Part shown: positions 24,490 to 32,010 of the stretch, one piece after another
Position numbering within the stretch: the stretch's first letter is position 1
How the letters are laid out: each line of letters begins with the position of its first letter
NCBI RefSeq assembly: GCF_018861755.1
Contig: NZ_JAHLEF010000045.1
Coordinates: 1 to 32,919 of the forward strand
Direction: 5' to 3'
Source: Clostridium sp. CF012
GTDB taxonomy: Bacteria; Bacillota; Clostridia; Clostridiales; Clostridiaceae
Length of the DNA: 32,919 bases
Translations under genes and position numbers: made by a program
The notes under the pieces: generated by a model
Database searches by the model: none
Told to the model about the DNA's origin: nothing
The model's input: only the letters and a program-made list of their open reading frames with translations

Positions 24490-24735
24490 TTAAACTGCCG
24501 GTGAATAATACTCTCTTGGTTTGAAAGAAACTTTCGTATTCTCTGTTTCTATATCTGCTCCATAGCTATGTTTAGTCAAATCATGAACAACGAACACTGT
24601 ACCAATCATGAATATTAATGCAAGGAGCACATTATCTTTTGTAATAGTGCTTGGTAGGTTGTTCTTCACACCGCCTGCTAAAAATTCATTTCCTGCTTTC
24701 ATTACTCGATCTACTTTTAGAACTATTTTCTCCAT
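24490..24735 (-). CDS. Small single-pass membrane protein
   Basis: 81 residues from the ATG at 24735 (MEKIVLKVDRVMKAGNEFLA), which follows GAAAAGGAG; a longer frame from 24765 would start inside that ribosome site. One membrane segment at about 35-54 (VLLALIFMIGTVFVVHDL), then a polar tail ending FKPREYYSPAV. No family recognised. It is divergent from the HTH-like gene at 24864, sharing a 130-bp promoter region with repeated GACCGCG. Confidence 0.7.
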   Translation of the reverse strand: MEKIVLKVDRVMKAGNEFLAGGVKNNLPSTITKDNVLLALIFMIGTVFVVHDLTKHSYGADIETENTKVSFKPREYYSPAV

Positions 24736-24775
24736 ATCTTTTCTCCTTTTCTTTTTTTCTTGCAATTATTTTGAC

Positions 24776-24850
24776 TTTCTAATATCATTATACACGGATA
24801 TAATGACCGCGAACAGTTGACGAATTATTAAGTTTGACCGCGGTTTAGAA
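24776..24850. promoter_or_regulatory. Divergent promoter region with GACCGCG repeats
   Basis: GACCGCG occurs at about 24804 and 24836, spaced three helical turns apart, with TTGACGAATTATTAAG between. GATATAAT (about 24796) is a candidate -10. A plausible operator for the HTH-like protein encoded on the + side. Confidence 0.5.
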
Positions 24851-24863
24851 AGAGGTGAATACA

Positions 24864-25586
24864 ATGAATCCGAATTATGTACCCATTAACAAAGATTTCT
24901 TCATGGAAACCTTAAAGAAAAAAAAGAGTAGTATACGAAAACTTGGAAGAAATGAAAAAATCATAAACACTGATAGAACCATCCGCAGAGCTTTAAATGC
25001 TGGGAAAATGAGTAGAAATCTGCTAAACAGCATTGCAGAAGAACTTGATGTCTATCCAGCATATCTTTCTGGGAAAATATATCTTTCCATATGTTCAATA
25101 AAAGATAATGCACCAAGACCCTCACTAAGAATAAATAATTACCCTTATTTTATGAAAGAAAAGGATGAGTATCAGATTAATTATTTTCTTAAAAACGTAC
25201 TAATGCTCTATGATATTTCATTAGCACAATATGAGCATTTTACATTTGAACGAAAGATTGAATTTCTACATGCTCTAGATACTGCAATGGTGCCTGTAAT
25301 AGATCATTTCTTTATACAGGATGCCTACGGAAATGCTGTTCTACCTAATTTGCAGCTCAATAGTGTTCAAATTGATCAGTATGAAGAAGAACATTATATA
25401 AATATCTGGCTCATGCAACGAAAGGAAGAATTAATCTCCCGTCCTCCAAAATGGAGGACCTCTAAAGAAATAAAAAAAATGTCTTTGTCAGAAATTCAGG
25501 CTCTAGATATGGAACTTCAAACTGAAGATTCCGTTCATGATGATTATGATCCATTTGCAGAGAAGTATAAACATCACCAGAAATAA
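24864..25586 (+). CDS. XRE-like helix-turn-helix protein
   Basis: 240 residues from the ATG at 24864, after AGAGGTG; a GTG at 24855 overlaps that site and is less likely. The N-terminal part (about 10-75) reads FFMETLKKKKSSIRKLGRNE / RTIRRALNAGKMSRNLLNSI / AEELDVYPAYLSG, which fits a Cro/XRE-type helix-turn-helix. The remaining 165 residues (FLHALDTAMVPVIDHFF, then the acidic DSVHDDYDPFAEKYKHHQK) are not recognised. The divergent gene and repeated GACCGCG suggest control of the shared promoter. Followed by a hairpin terminator. Confidence 0.72.
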   Translation: MNPNYVPINKDFFMETLKKKKSSIRKLGRNEKIINTDRTIRRALNAGKMSRNLLNSIAEELDVYPAYLSGKIYLSICSIKDNAPRPSLRINNYPYFMKEKDEYQINYFLKNVLMLYDISLAQYEHFTFERKIEFLHALDTAMVPVIDHFFIQDAYGNAVLPNLQLNSVQIDQYEEEHYINIWLMQRKEELISRPPKWRTSKEIKKMSLSEIQALDMELQTEDSVHDDYDPFAEKYKHHQK

Positions 25587-25589
25587 ATA

Positions 25590-25622
25590 GGCTTAAGCAT
25601 CACGTTGCGGTGCTTGAGCCCA
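25590..25622 (+). terminator. Hairpin terminator after the HTH-like gene
   Basis: GGCTTAAGCA (25590-25599) with TGCTTGAGCC (25611-25620), one wobble; weak U-run. Confidence 0.6.
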
Positions 25623-25905
25623 TAACCTCATTACAGAATTCTTCTGTTATTTTCATTCAAGTAAAATATCAAACTACTATTTATAATACTGGAACACTTT
25701 TTGATAAAGTTCTCTTGTTTGCCTTTCATCTCCTCACGACAAAGGCTCATCCGCATAACATAATTTCGATCATAATATCTTCTCTTTAAATTACTATTTA
25801 TTGTGTTGTTATTCATCCTTCATTTGTCGCAATTTTATACAGAAACGATACAAATAATTTATTTAATTATACCATTATTACTCTAAATTAGAGTCGCAAT
25901 CAAAG

Positions 25906-25964
25906 GCTAGTCCACAACAGATTTTCTCCTTCATGCTTCATGCGAAAATCTGTTGTGGCACAAG
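25906..25964. repeat. Perfect 15-bp inverted repeat with GGCTAGTCC flank
   Basis: CCACAACAGATTTTC (25912-25926) and GAAAATCTGTTGTGG (25944-25958), extended by GGCTAGT and CACAAGC. On the - strand this gives GTGG followed by ACTAGC, the same sequence step as in the long RNA stems. Probably part of the structured RNA family. Confidence 0.65.
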
Positions 25965-25992
25965 CACTTTCAATGCTCCACCATAAAAGGAA

Positions 25993-26098
25993 GCTTTGGA
26001 CAATCTTACTCACTGCCTAGAAGTAAAATATTCTATTGAGATACCTCCAATAATCTTTCTAGTTAGTTATGGTAGCAGTCAGTAAACTTGTCCAAAGC
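25993..26098 (-). repeat. Inverted-end element E5
   Basis: On the + strand: GCTTTGGACAATCTTACTCA... (25993-26016) and GCAGTCAGTAAACTTGTCCA... (26075-26098). Length 106 bp. Followed by AAAAAAAATG and a C-rich stretch. Confidence 0.82.
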
Positions 26099-26203
26099 AA
26101 AAAAAATGCTCCATCTTCCCACAAGGGCAACAAGAGCTATTGCTATGCAACAGGTCTTATTTTCTTTTTTCTTAATACAATCATCCCAAAAACACATTGA
26201 TAC

Positions 26204-26250
26204 TAGTTAGGATTTAAAACAAGGTTCAATTTAGTTTTAAATCCTAACTA
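26204..26250. repeat. Perfect 17-bp inverted repeat
   Basis: TAGTTAGGATTTAAAAC (26204-26220) and GTTTTAAATCCTAACTA (26234-26250), loop 13 nt. It lies between E5 and repeat A copy 3; a stable hairpin without a clear U-run. Confidence 0.75.
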
Positions 26251-26268
26251 GATATTTATTTTATTTAT

Positions 26269-26499
26269 ATACCCATTATACTAAGTGTTTATAGTACAAT
26301 CTTTTTTATTTTTTTTGAGAATAAAGATGGTTTAGTGGCTGCATTAAGTATATAGATTACCGCAACAGCTAACGGTTTTCTCATAAAATAGCTAAACGTA
26401 AATTTCGATTAATAATTAAATTTTAAATACGCTATTTTAATGAAAACGCGAGCTTTATTGTTTAGTGTTCTAAGGGTTTTACCACAAGTGGTATTTGCT
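26269..26499 (-). repeat. Repeat A, copy 3
   Basis: Relative of 5228-5460 on the - strand. CAGCTAACGGTTTTCTCATA and CGCTATTTTAATGAAAACGC are almost unchanged, and the end is GTTTTACCACAAGTGGTATT. The more divergent interior supports selection on the conserved blocks. Confidence 0.75.
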
Positions 26500-26594
26500 G
26501 TGGAAGTTCTCGTGGGTACTCAAGGAACGGATAACCTTAGGCATTGATCTTTATAAAGATCCACTAGGATGGGTTATAATATTTTAAAATTAAA

Positions 26595-26735
26595 CTTTAC
26601 TAGTATTAATACTTAATATTAGTTTTAATAATAATATAAATATTAGTATTAAGTGTTAATACTATAAAATAGTATTTAATACTAATATTATATATTAGTA
26701 TTATGTTATGACATTAGACTATAATATTAACCATA
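26595..26735. promoter_or_regulatory. TAATACTAATATTA repeat region, candidate centromere or operator
   Basis: A 140-bp stretch built almost entirely from direct and inverted versions of TATTAGTATTAA and TTAATACTAATA. A similar, shorter block lies between parA and the ribbon-helix-helix gene (27555-27622). The position flanking the partition genes fits the binding site of the ribbon-helix-helix partner. Confidence 0.6.
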
Positions 26736-26803
26736 TATATTACATTTACATGTAAATATTGATAGTATATGATGGAGGTAAATACAAATAAAGAGGTGAG
26801 GAT

Positions 26804-27553
26804 ATGACGATAATTTCATTGATTAATGTTAAAGGTGGTGTAGGCAAAACAGCTACAGCAATAAATTTAGCAGGCGCAATAGCAGATCAAAAACACAAAG
26901 TACTGTTGATAGATAATGATAGTCAAAGTAGCTTATCTCAAATTCTAAATATTAAAAATAAATTTACTATGTATGATCTATATTCTAATTCCAAGGTAGA
27001 GTTTAGTGATTGCATAGCAAAATATAATGAATATATCCATGTTATTCCAAACACTATAGAAAGTAGTGTATTGGAAAGAGAACTTTTTAATAAAAAATGT
27101 CCAGAACATATTTTAAAATCTAAGTATAAAAATTTTTCACATGACTATGATTTTATCATTATAGATAATTCTCCGTTTTTAGGTATGATGGTGCAAAATA
27201 GTTTATGCATGAGCAATTACTATATGGAGATAATTGATAACAGTCCAAGTGCATTACAAGGGCTTAATATGGTAAGTAAAATTGTAAATGAACTAAAAGA
27301 AAATCTTCTTATAGAAGATCTGAAATTAATAGGAATACTTAGGAACAGGTTTGAGAAAAGAACTGTGTTTAGTAGACAGTTTACAGAGGTAACTGAGGAA
27401 GCTTTAAAAGACGATTTATTCAGTGCAATAATATATGATAGCGTTAAGTATAAAGAAGCTACAGCGATGAATAAAACTATACAAGAATACAGTAATAAGC
27501 ACGCTAAGGCTTATACCGAACTATATTATGAAATACTAAACCGTATTAAATAA
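26804..27553 (+). CDS. parA: ParA-type partition ATPase
   Basis: 249 residues. The deviant Walker A KGGVGKT (10-16) with the signature lysine, Walker A' region VLLIDNDSQSSLSQIL, and Walker B FIIIDNSPFLGM identify a ParA/Soj/MinD ATPase, which moves plasmid copies on the nucleoid. There is no N-terminal DNA-binding extension, as in type Ib ParA. GAGGTGAGG precedes ATG. The partner is the small ribbon-helix-helix protein 93 bases downstream. Repeats on both sides are probable centromere and operator sites. In Walker A' the usual DxDPQ reads DNDSQ. Confidence 0.92.
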   Translation: MTIISLINVKGGVGKTATAINLAGAIADQKHKVLLIDNDSQSSLSQILNIKNKFTMYDLYSNSKVEFSDCIAKYNEYIHVIPNTIESSVLERELFNKKCPEHILKSKYKNFSHDYDFIIIDNSPFLGMMVQNSLCMSNYYMEIIDNSPSALQGLNMVSKIVNELKENLLIEDLKLIGILRNRFEKRTVFSRQFTEVTEEALKDDLFSAIIYDSVKYKEATAMNKTIQEYSNKHAKAYTELYYEILNRIK

Positions 27554-27554
27554 T

Positions 27555-27622
27555 ATATTAACGTTAAATACTAAATTTAATATTAATATATAGTATTAGT
27601 ATTAAGTATTACTATGTAATAC
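27555..27622. promoter_or_regulatory. TATTAGTATTAA repeats between parA and the RHH gene
   Basis: ATAGTATTAGTATTAAGTATTACTATGTAATA-type repeats (written in outline) in the 93-base gap, matching those upstream of parA. Likely bound by the encoded ribbon-helix-helix protein. Confidence 0.55.
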
Positions 27623-27646
27623 AAATACTTATAAGGAGTGGTTAGA

Positions 27647-27934
27647 ATGGCTAATAATTTTAAAAATAATTTAAAAAGTAATTTAAATATTAATAATGAA
27701 AATAAAACTGCAGCAGTAGAAGATACTAATGTTGCAAGTGAAAGTATAGATACTACATTTGTCTTAAAAAAGAAGACTGATGATAAAAAAGGAAAGAAGG
27801 TATTCAATGTATATATGGAGCCTGATAAATTAAAAGAGCTTGATAAAACTTGTAAAAAATCTGGGTATAGTAGAAATGAATTAGTAAATGTTATGATTGA
27901 GTATTGTCTAAACAATTTAAAACTAGAAGAGTAG
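27647..27934 (+). CDS. Ribbon-helix-helix partition partner (ParB/CopG-like)
   Basis: 95 residues from the ATG at 27647, 8 bases after AAGGAG; the GTG at 27638 overlaps that site. The first 45 residues are polar and probably disordered (NNFKNNLKSNLNINNENKTA), as in RHH partners whose tail stimulates ParA. The C-terminal half, KVFNVYMEPDKLKELDKTCK / KSGYSRNELVNVMIEYCL, is a ribbon-helix-helix fold: strand, helix, helix. Together with ParA it forms a type Ib partition system. The E6 element begins 28 bases after its stop. Confidence 0.85.
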   Translation: MANNFKNNLKSNLNINNENKTAAVEDTNVASESIDTTFVLKKKTDDKKGKKVFNVYMEPDKLKELDKTCKKSGYSRNELVNVMIEYCLNNLKLEE

Positions 27935-27962
27935 CATCTGCCACTCTTCTAGGGACAAGGAA

Positions 27963-28070
27963 GCTTTGGACAATCTTACTCACTTCTCAGAAGTATTGTA
28001 TTCTATTAAGGTACATGTAAATTATTCTTTCTATTTAGTTTTATATGCAGTCAGTAAACTTGTCCAAAGC
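27963..28070 (-). repeat. Inverted-end element E6
   Basis: On the + strand: GCTTTGGACAATCTTACTCA... (27963 onward) and GCAGTCAGTAAACTTGTCCA... (28047-28070). 108 bp. Followed by AAAAAAAATAATCCCCC and a hairpin, the mirror image of the arrangement at E2. Confidence 0.82.
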
Positions 28071-28100
28071 AAAAAAAATAATCCCCCTTCCCCCAGGGGT

Positions 28101-28137
28101 AATAAGACCTACGGCTGCGCCGCAGGTCTTATTTTTT
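28101..28137 (+). terminator. Strong terminator hairpin beside E6
   Basis: AATAAGACCT (28101-28110) with AGGTCTTATT (28124-28133), inner CGGC/GCCG, then TTTTTT on the + strand. It could end the parA transcript on the + strand. On the - strand it is the counterpart of the hairpin at 6405. Confidence 0.8.
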
Positions 28138-28209
28138 GTTTTCGCGATACTAATATTAAAAAAACAATTAGTCTTTGTGGTTTTCTTTTGAAACTTAATA
28201 TTGATGTTA

Positions 28210-28990
28210 ATATACTTTATGAAACATTATAATTATTTTATTTTAAATATAATACTATTAGTACTTCCAGTATAGAGAATTTGGAAGGACAAGATCTGGG
28301 CACGTATACCGTCACCCAAAAAAGAACAAGCTTCAGCATAAGACTCTCTAAGCTTCCCATTGTTTTCGTCCCTCAAACACTGGCAAACTAAGAGGTTCTA
28401 ATTCCAAAGCTAGTCCTTTTTGGGGTACCCGACGGCGTGCATCGATTCTAGCTAAATTTAACTTTCCCTTAATTTAATCATCCTATATAAATAATCAAAA
28501 AAACCATAAGTCTACGCGGCCATTTCGATAAAGCTCGCTCCAGCCACCACCACCGCGACCTTTAACGAAAGGGCATTATTATTCATAAAAGATTCCAAAA
28601 AACCAAAACAAGCATTCCATTTCTTCGCTTGCAAGGCGCTCATCGATGGAACCTTTATCCCAGAGATTTCAATTAATCTAAAGACCCGTGGCTCGATAAA
28701 TTTCTAATACGAAATTTAACGACCCACTAGAATCTTAAAATTAACAAGTTAGATCTTCGCACGCATATAAAGTTTAATCTATACCACTTAATCTAAAAAC
28801 GTACACCGCCGATGGACAAGCCCAGGGCTTGTCCACCTTGAACAAGTTGAGATGAACCTACAACTAGTACAAGGTGGCTAAGGTCTTTTATGATGCATAA
28901 GTTTTATATATGCATTAATTTTTATTTTGTATTAAATTTAGCTGATCACCAAGGCCCTCACCTATCGGGTCGGACAAGTTAAATTTAGAA
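28210..28990 (-). ncRNA. Large structured RNA, copy 2
   Basis: Reverse-strand copy of the conserved core (28275-28605 against 5686-6005), with weaker similarity on to about 28210. Here the 5' part looks complete: AAATTTA/TAAATTT closes the first domain (28934-28986). CCACCTTG/CAAGGTGG encloses ACTAGTTG/CAACTTGT, and the hairpin GGACAAGCCCTGGGCTTGTCC (in outline) follows. Then come AAATTTC/GAAATTT, AGATT/AATCT and TTCCAT/ATGGAA hairpins, followed by the two core domains. About 700-780 nt without a plausible gene. Together with copy 1 this suggests a conserved large RNA with a variable 5' half. Ends and promoter are not determined. Confidence 0.7.
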
Positions 28991-29105
28991 ATTCAAATAA
29001 AAAAATAAAAAAATATTTTTTTTAATCAGGAAAACTTATTTATTTTCATTTGTAGTAATTAGAAATTTAATATAATGATATATGCGCCCTATGCTAAGAT
29101 TCGGA

Positions 29106-29252
29106 CATGTTTATAAAGAGTGATAGCAACACTATATTTGTTATAAACAAAGGGATATAAGAGGTGTTTATAAGCAACTATAAATAAACACTATTTAATA
29201 ACATTTATATAGCAACTACAAAGCAACACCAAAGCAACACCAAAGCAACACT
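29106..29252 (+). promoter_or_regulatory. Replication-region operators and iteron-like repeats
   Basis: Inverted pairs TGTTTATAA (29106-29114) / TTATAAACA (29141-29149) and GTGTTTAT / ATAAACAC (about 29164-29192). Then three tandem 11-base units AAAGCAACACC, AAAGCAACACC, AAAGCAACACT (29220-29252), with related GCAACTA or GCAACAC sites upstream near 29128, 29174 and 29210. Probably a replication origin with operator sites for the adjacent DNA-binding protein. Confidence 0.65.
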
Positions 29253-29393
29253 AAGAAATATTATAAATAAAAAGTTATTTTAGCAGTATATAAATAAAAT
29301 CAATAAACATAACATTTTAATTTTATGATATTATATAATTACAAGTAACTCAAAAGTGTTTACAAGGTGTTACATATAAGGTGGGATAGGGCG

Positions 29394-30086
29394 ATGAGTA
29401 AAGCCAAAAAATTAGATTTACCTATTAAAAAGCTAATAGAAATAGCAGAGAATCTTAATAAAAATACTATAGCAAATAAAAGTAGGAATAAAGAAGAAAA
29501 AATTTCAACGGATAAATTTATAAAATTTACGTTTGATATAAATAGAAAAGATTATATAGAAACAACTAAAGGTACCGGGATCGGATATAATAAATCTACT
29601 TTTTTATATGATATAATTAAAATATCAGAGGGAAAAGAGGAAATATCATCTAGTAATACCACAGTAACTCCAATTGAAAATAAGGATATACAACAGGTAT
29701 TAAAAAAGAACTACCAAGAAACATTCCTTAAGGAACTACAAAGCAACACTAAGGTAACACCCATTGAAAAAGACAATAATAATACTTCAGTGGTAGTTAA
29801 AACAGAAGTTACAGAAGCAGTGAAAAATGCTATAAAAAGTGAGTATCCTGAAATTGAAGAAATGATTCAATGGTATAAAAATAAAAAAGGTAATGAGAAT
29901 ATAATAGATGTACCTGAAATAGATCTTAACAACCATATGCTCAAAGGTGAGGTTATAAGCAGAAGTGTAAAAGCTTATAAAATAGTACTTGATGAATTTG
30001 TTTCGTTTTGCAAGGGGCAAAAAGAAACTCAAAAGGATCTTATAGCACTGGCTCTAGTGGAGTTTGTAAACAAATATAAACGATAA
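29394..30086 (+). CDS. Plasmid DNA-binding protein with C-terminal ribbon-helix-helix-like domain
   Basis: 230 residues from the ATG at 29394, which follows AAGGTGGG; an upstream frame to 29367 lacks a ribosome site. The basic N-terminus (MSKAKKLDLPIKKLIEIAEN) leads to a beta/helical region (FIKFTFDINRKDYIETTKGT). A threonine- and serine-rich linker follows, then VISRSVKAYKIVLDEFVSFC / KGQKETQKDLIALALVEFVN, a ribbon-helix-helix-like fold. It lies between the iterons and rep, so control of replication or binding at the origin is likely. Its own coding sequence contains one more iteron unit (29740-29750). Confidence 0.7.
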   Translation: MSKAKKLDLPIKKLIEIAENLNKNTIANKSRNKEEKISTDKFIKFTFDINRKDYIETTKGTGIGYNKSTFLYDIIKISEGKEEISSSNTTVTPIENKDIQQVLKKNYQETFLKELQSNTKVTPIEKDNNNTSVVVKTEVTEAVKNAIKSEYPEIEEMIQWYKNKKGNENIIDVPEIDLNNHMLKGEVISRSVKAYKIVLDEFVSFCKGQKETQKDLIALALVEFVNKYKR

Positions 30087-30207
30087 TTTGATAAGAGTTG
30101 ACTATATATTATAAAAACTTGAAATTATAGGTAATTCATAGTAGAATTAAAACATATAAAATTACAAAAAACAAAATAAAAATACAATTATTTACAAATA
30201 GAAAGTA

Positions 30208-30315
30208 ATCAGGGTTTATATCTCCAAAAAATGAAACAACTCTTGAATATGAAAAGTTTGGACGCTTTAATTCAAGAGTTTGATAAATCCTGATAACTTC
30301 CCGAATAGGAAAGTT
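30208..30315 (+). promoter_or_regulatory. Nested hairpins upstream of rep
   Basis: ATCAGGGTTTAT (30208-30219) pairs with ATAAATCCTGAT (30283-30294). Inside it AACTCTTGAAT (30238-30248) pairs with ATTCAAGAGTT (30270-30280). AACTTCCCGAATAGGAAAGTT (30295-30315, in outline) forms the next hairpin. It lies 150 bases before rep and about 100 before its likely promoter. A copy-control RNA, an origin structure, or a leader are possible. Confidence 0.6.
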
Positions 30316-30411
30316 ATATCTTTAAATATTTTATTTAATTTATATACATAGTTTAATATATCTGTTAACAATAGTCAAGATATGTATAGGTTAAATAAAG
30401 TATTTAATTGG

Positions 30412-30417
30412 TATAAT
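30412..30417 (+). promoter_or_regulatory. Likely rep promoter -10 box
   Basis: TATAAT preceded by TGG (extended -10: TTGGTATAAT). The -35 is unclear (TTAAAT, 15 bp upstream). The rep ATG lies 44 bases after the box, preceded by AGGAGGG. Confidence 0.5.
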
Positions 30418-30461
30418 GCAGCACTCTTATTTGGGTTACTAAAAAATAGGAGGGCTTTTTT

Positions 30462-31934
30462 ATGTTGGCCGAGAAAATACACATTGACGCCTTAAGTGAG
30501 ATTATAAGGAAGCTCACTATAGTGCCAATAGATGCTGTGGTTAATAGTTTAGAGGTATCCCGGGCTCAAATGCAAATAAATCCTTTGCATGAAAATGATG
30601 ATGGATACATAACTATAGCCCTTAAAAAGGATAATAACTGGATACAGCATCACTACAAAGTGGACGAGCTTAAAGAAAATATAGGTAAGGTTATAGGTGT
30701 AAAAGATGCAAATATATATTTAAGTCCTAATTCTTTTTACAAACCTAAGAGACGTATAGAAAATATAAGAAAATTAAATTCTTTATTTATAGATTTAGAT
30801 TATTATACATTAGAAGCATACAAAGGGTTAAGTGCAGAGCAGATTATATGGTTACTTGAGAAAGATTATTTTAAACAATCTGTTCCACCACCTAGTTTTA
30901 TAGTTATCTCAGGTCAAGGGATAGTTATTTACTGGCTTATAGAACCAGTGCCATATATGGCTCTTCCTCTTTGGAATGCAGTACAAAAATTCTTTCTAGA
31001 GAAGTTAAAAGAAATAGGTGCGGATGCTAAATCAATTGATGCAGCTAGAGTATCTAGACTATCAGGAACTATTAATCAAAAAAATGGACAAGCAACTGAG
31101 ATATTAGTTTTTAATGAAGAAAGATATTCGCTTCGAGATATTCAAGAGAATTATCTACCGGAGCTAAATGATTACGTTAAAAACCCAAGTGTAAAAAAAC
31201 GTGGAAGAAAATCAAAGGTTGTCAAACTATATAATCTTTATAGTCTTCACCATGCAAGGCTGATGGACATAGTAGAGATTCAGAATTTTAGAAAAGGATA
31301 CTGCAGGGATGAAAACGGGGAATTAGTAGAAAAAAGCCAAAGAGAGCTTATGTGTTTTTTATATAGATACTGGGCCTGTTGTTTTACTAATGACCTTAAG
31401 AAGGCATTAGAGGACACTTTAGAGTTTAACAAAGGATTTATATGTCCATTACCTGAAAGTGAAGTTAGAAGTCAAACCGCGCAGGCAGAAAGAGCATATA
31501 AGGAGTGGCTAGAGAATGAATTCGAAAACAAAGAAAAAAAAGATGTAGAGCAATTTAAAATTGAGATTAAAGATGGCGATGCTAAAAAAAAAAACAGATC
31601 TGGATATAAATATAAGGGTTACAACTATAAAAATACAACGCTTATAGGTCTTTTAAATATTATTGAAGAAGAGATGAGGCTTCTTAAGACTATTATTAAT
31701 AGGAAAGAAATTAAGAGAAGAAATAACCAGAATCATAAGGTTAAAAGAAGAGATGAAGATGGGTTAACTAAAAGAGAATTAGAAAAATTAAATAAGATAA
31801 TAGCAGTAAAAGAATTGAAAGATAAAGGATTAAGCCAAAATGAGATTGCTAATATGTTAAATATAGGAATAGCTACAGTAAAAAGATATTACAAGAAAAT
31901 AAAGGAAGATTTTCAAAATAGTTTGGTATCATGA
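30462..31934 (+). CDS. rep: Primase-polymerase-type plasmid replication protein
   Basis: 490 residues. Motif I of the archaeo-eukaryotic primase fold is FIDLDYY with D111 and D113. Motif II is SGQGIVIYW (150-158), and motif III is SIDAARVSRLSGTINQK (191-207; D193, R196, R199). A basic helical region follows (about 230-400), then a C-terminal helix-turn-helix GLSQNEIANMLNIGIATVKR (about 458-477). Such proteins start plasmid replication by making primers at their origin. AGGAGGG precedes ATG. The iterons and DNA-binding gene lie upstream and an accessory gene downstream. All expected acidic residues are present. Confidence 0.88.
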   Translation: MLAEKIHIDALSEIIRKLTIVPIDAVVNSLEVSRAQMQINPLHENDDGYITIALKKDNNWIQHHYKVDELKENIGKVIGVKDANIYLSPNSFYKPKRRIENIRKLNSLFIDLDYYTLEAYKGLSAEQIIWLLEKDYFKQSVPPPSFIVISGQGIVIYWLIEPVPYMALPLWNAVQKFFLEKLKEIGADAKSIDAARVSRLSGTINQKNGQATEILVFNEERYSLRDIQENYLPELNDYVKNPSVKKRGRKSKVVKLYNLYSLHHARLMDIVEIQNFRKGYCRDENGELVEKSQRELMCFLYRYWACCFTNDLKKALEDTLEFNKGFICPLPESEVRSQTAQAERAYKEWLENEFENKEKKDVEQFKIEIKDGDAKKKNRSGYKYKGYNYKNTTLIGLLNIIEEEMRLLKTIINRKEIKRRNNQNHKVKRRDEDGLTKRELEKLNKIIAVKELKDKGLSQNEIANMLNIGIATVKRYYKKIKEDFQNSLVS

Positions 31935-32010
31935 AACGTCCGATAAGATTATGGGTGTAACCTGTTTCTTTTTCTTTAAGGTTTTTTTGAGGTCTTTGGG
32001 AGGTATTAAT

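Noticed and set aside
25631-25816. 61-codon frame on the - strand (MNNNTINSNLKRRYYDRNYV)
   Set aside because: GAAGGATGAATAAC puts the ribosome site directly on the ATG, composition is not convincing and there is no terminator; left out as doubtful.
27966-28232. 88-codon frame on the + strand
   Set aside because: It runs through E6, the C-rich stretch and a terminator hairpin; non-coding.
29220-29252. Possible CRISPR array
   Set aside because: Units are 11 bp directly abutting, without spacers; iterons fit better. No cas genes anywhere.
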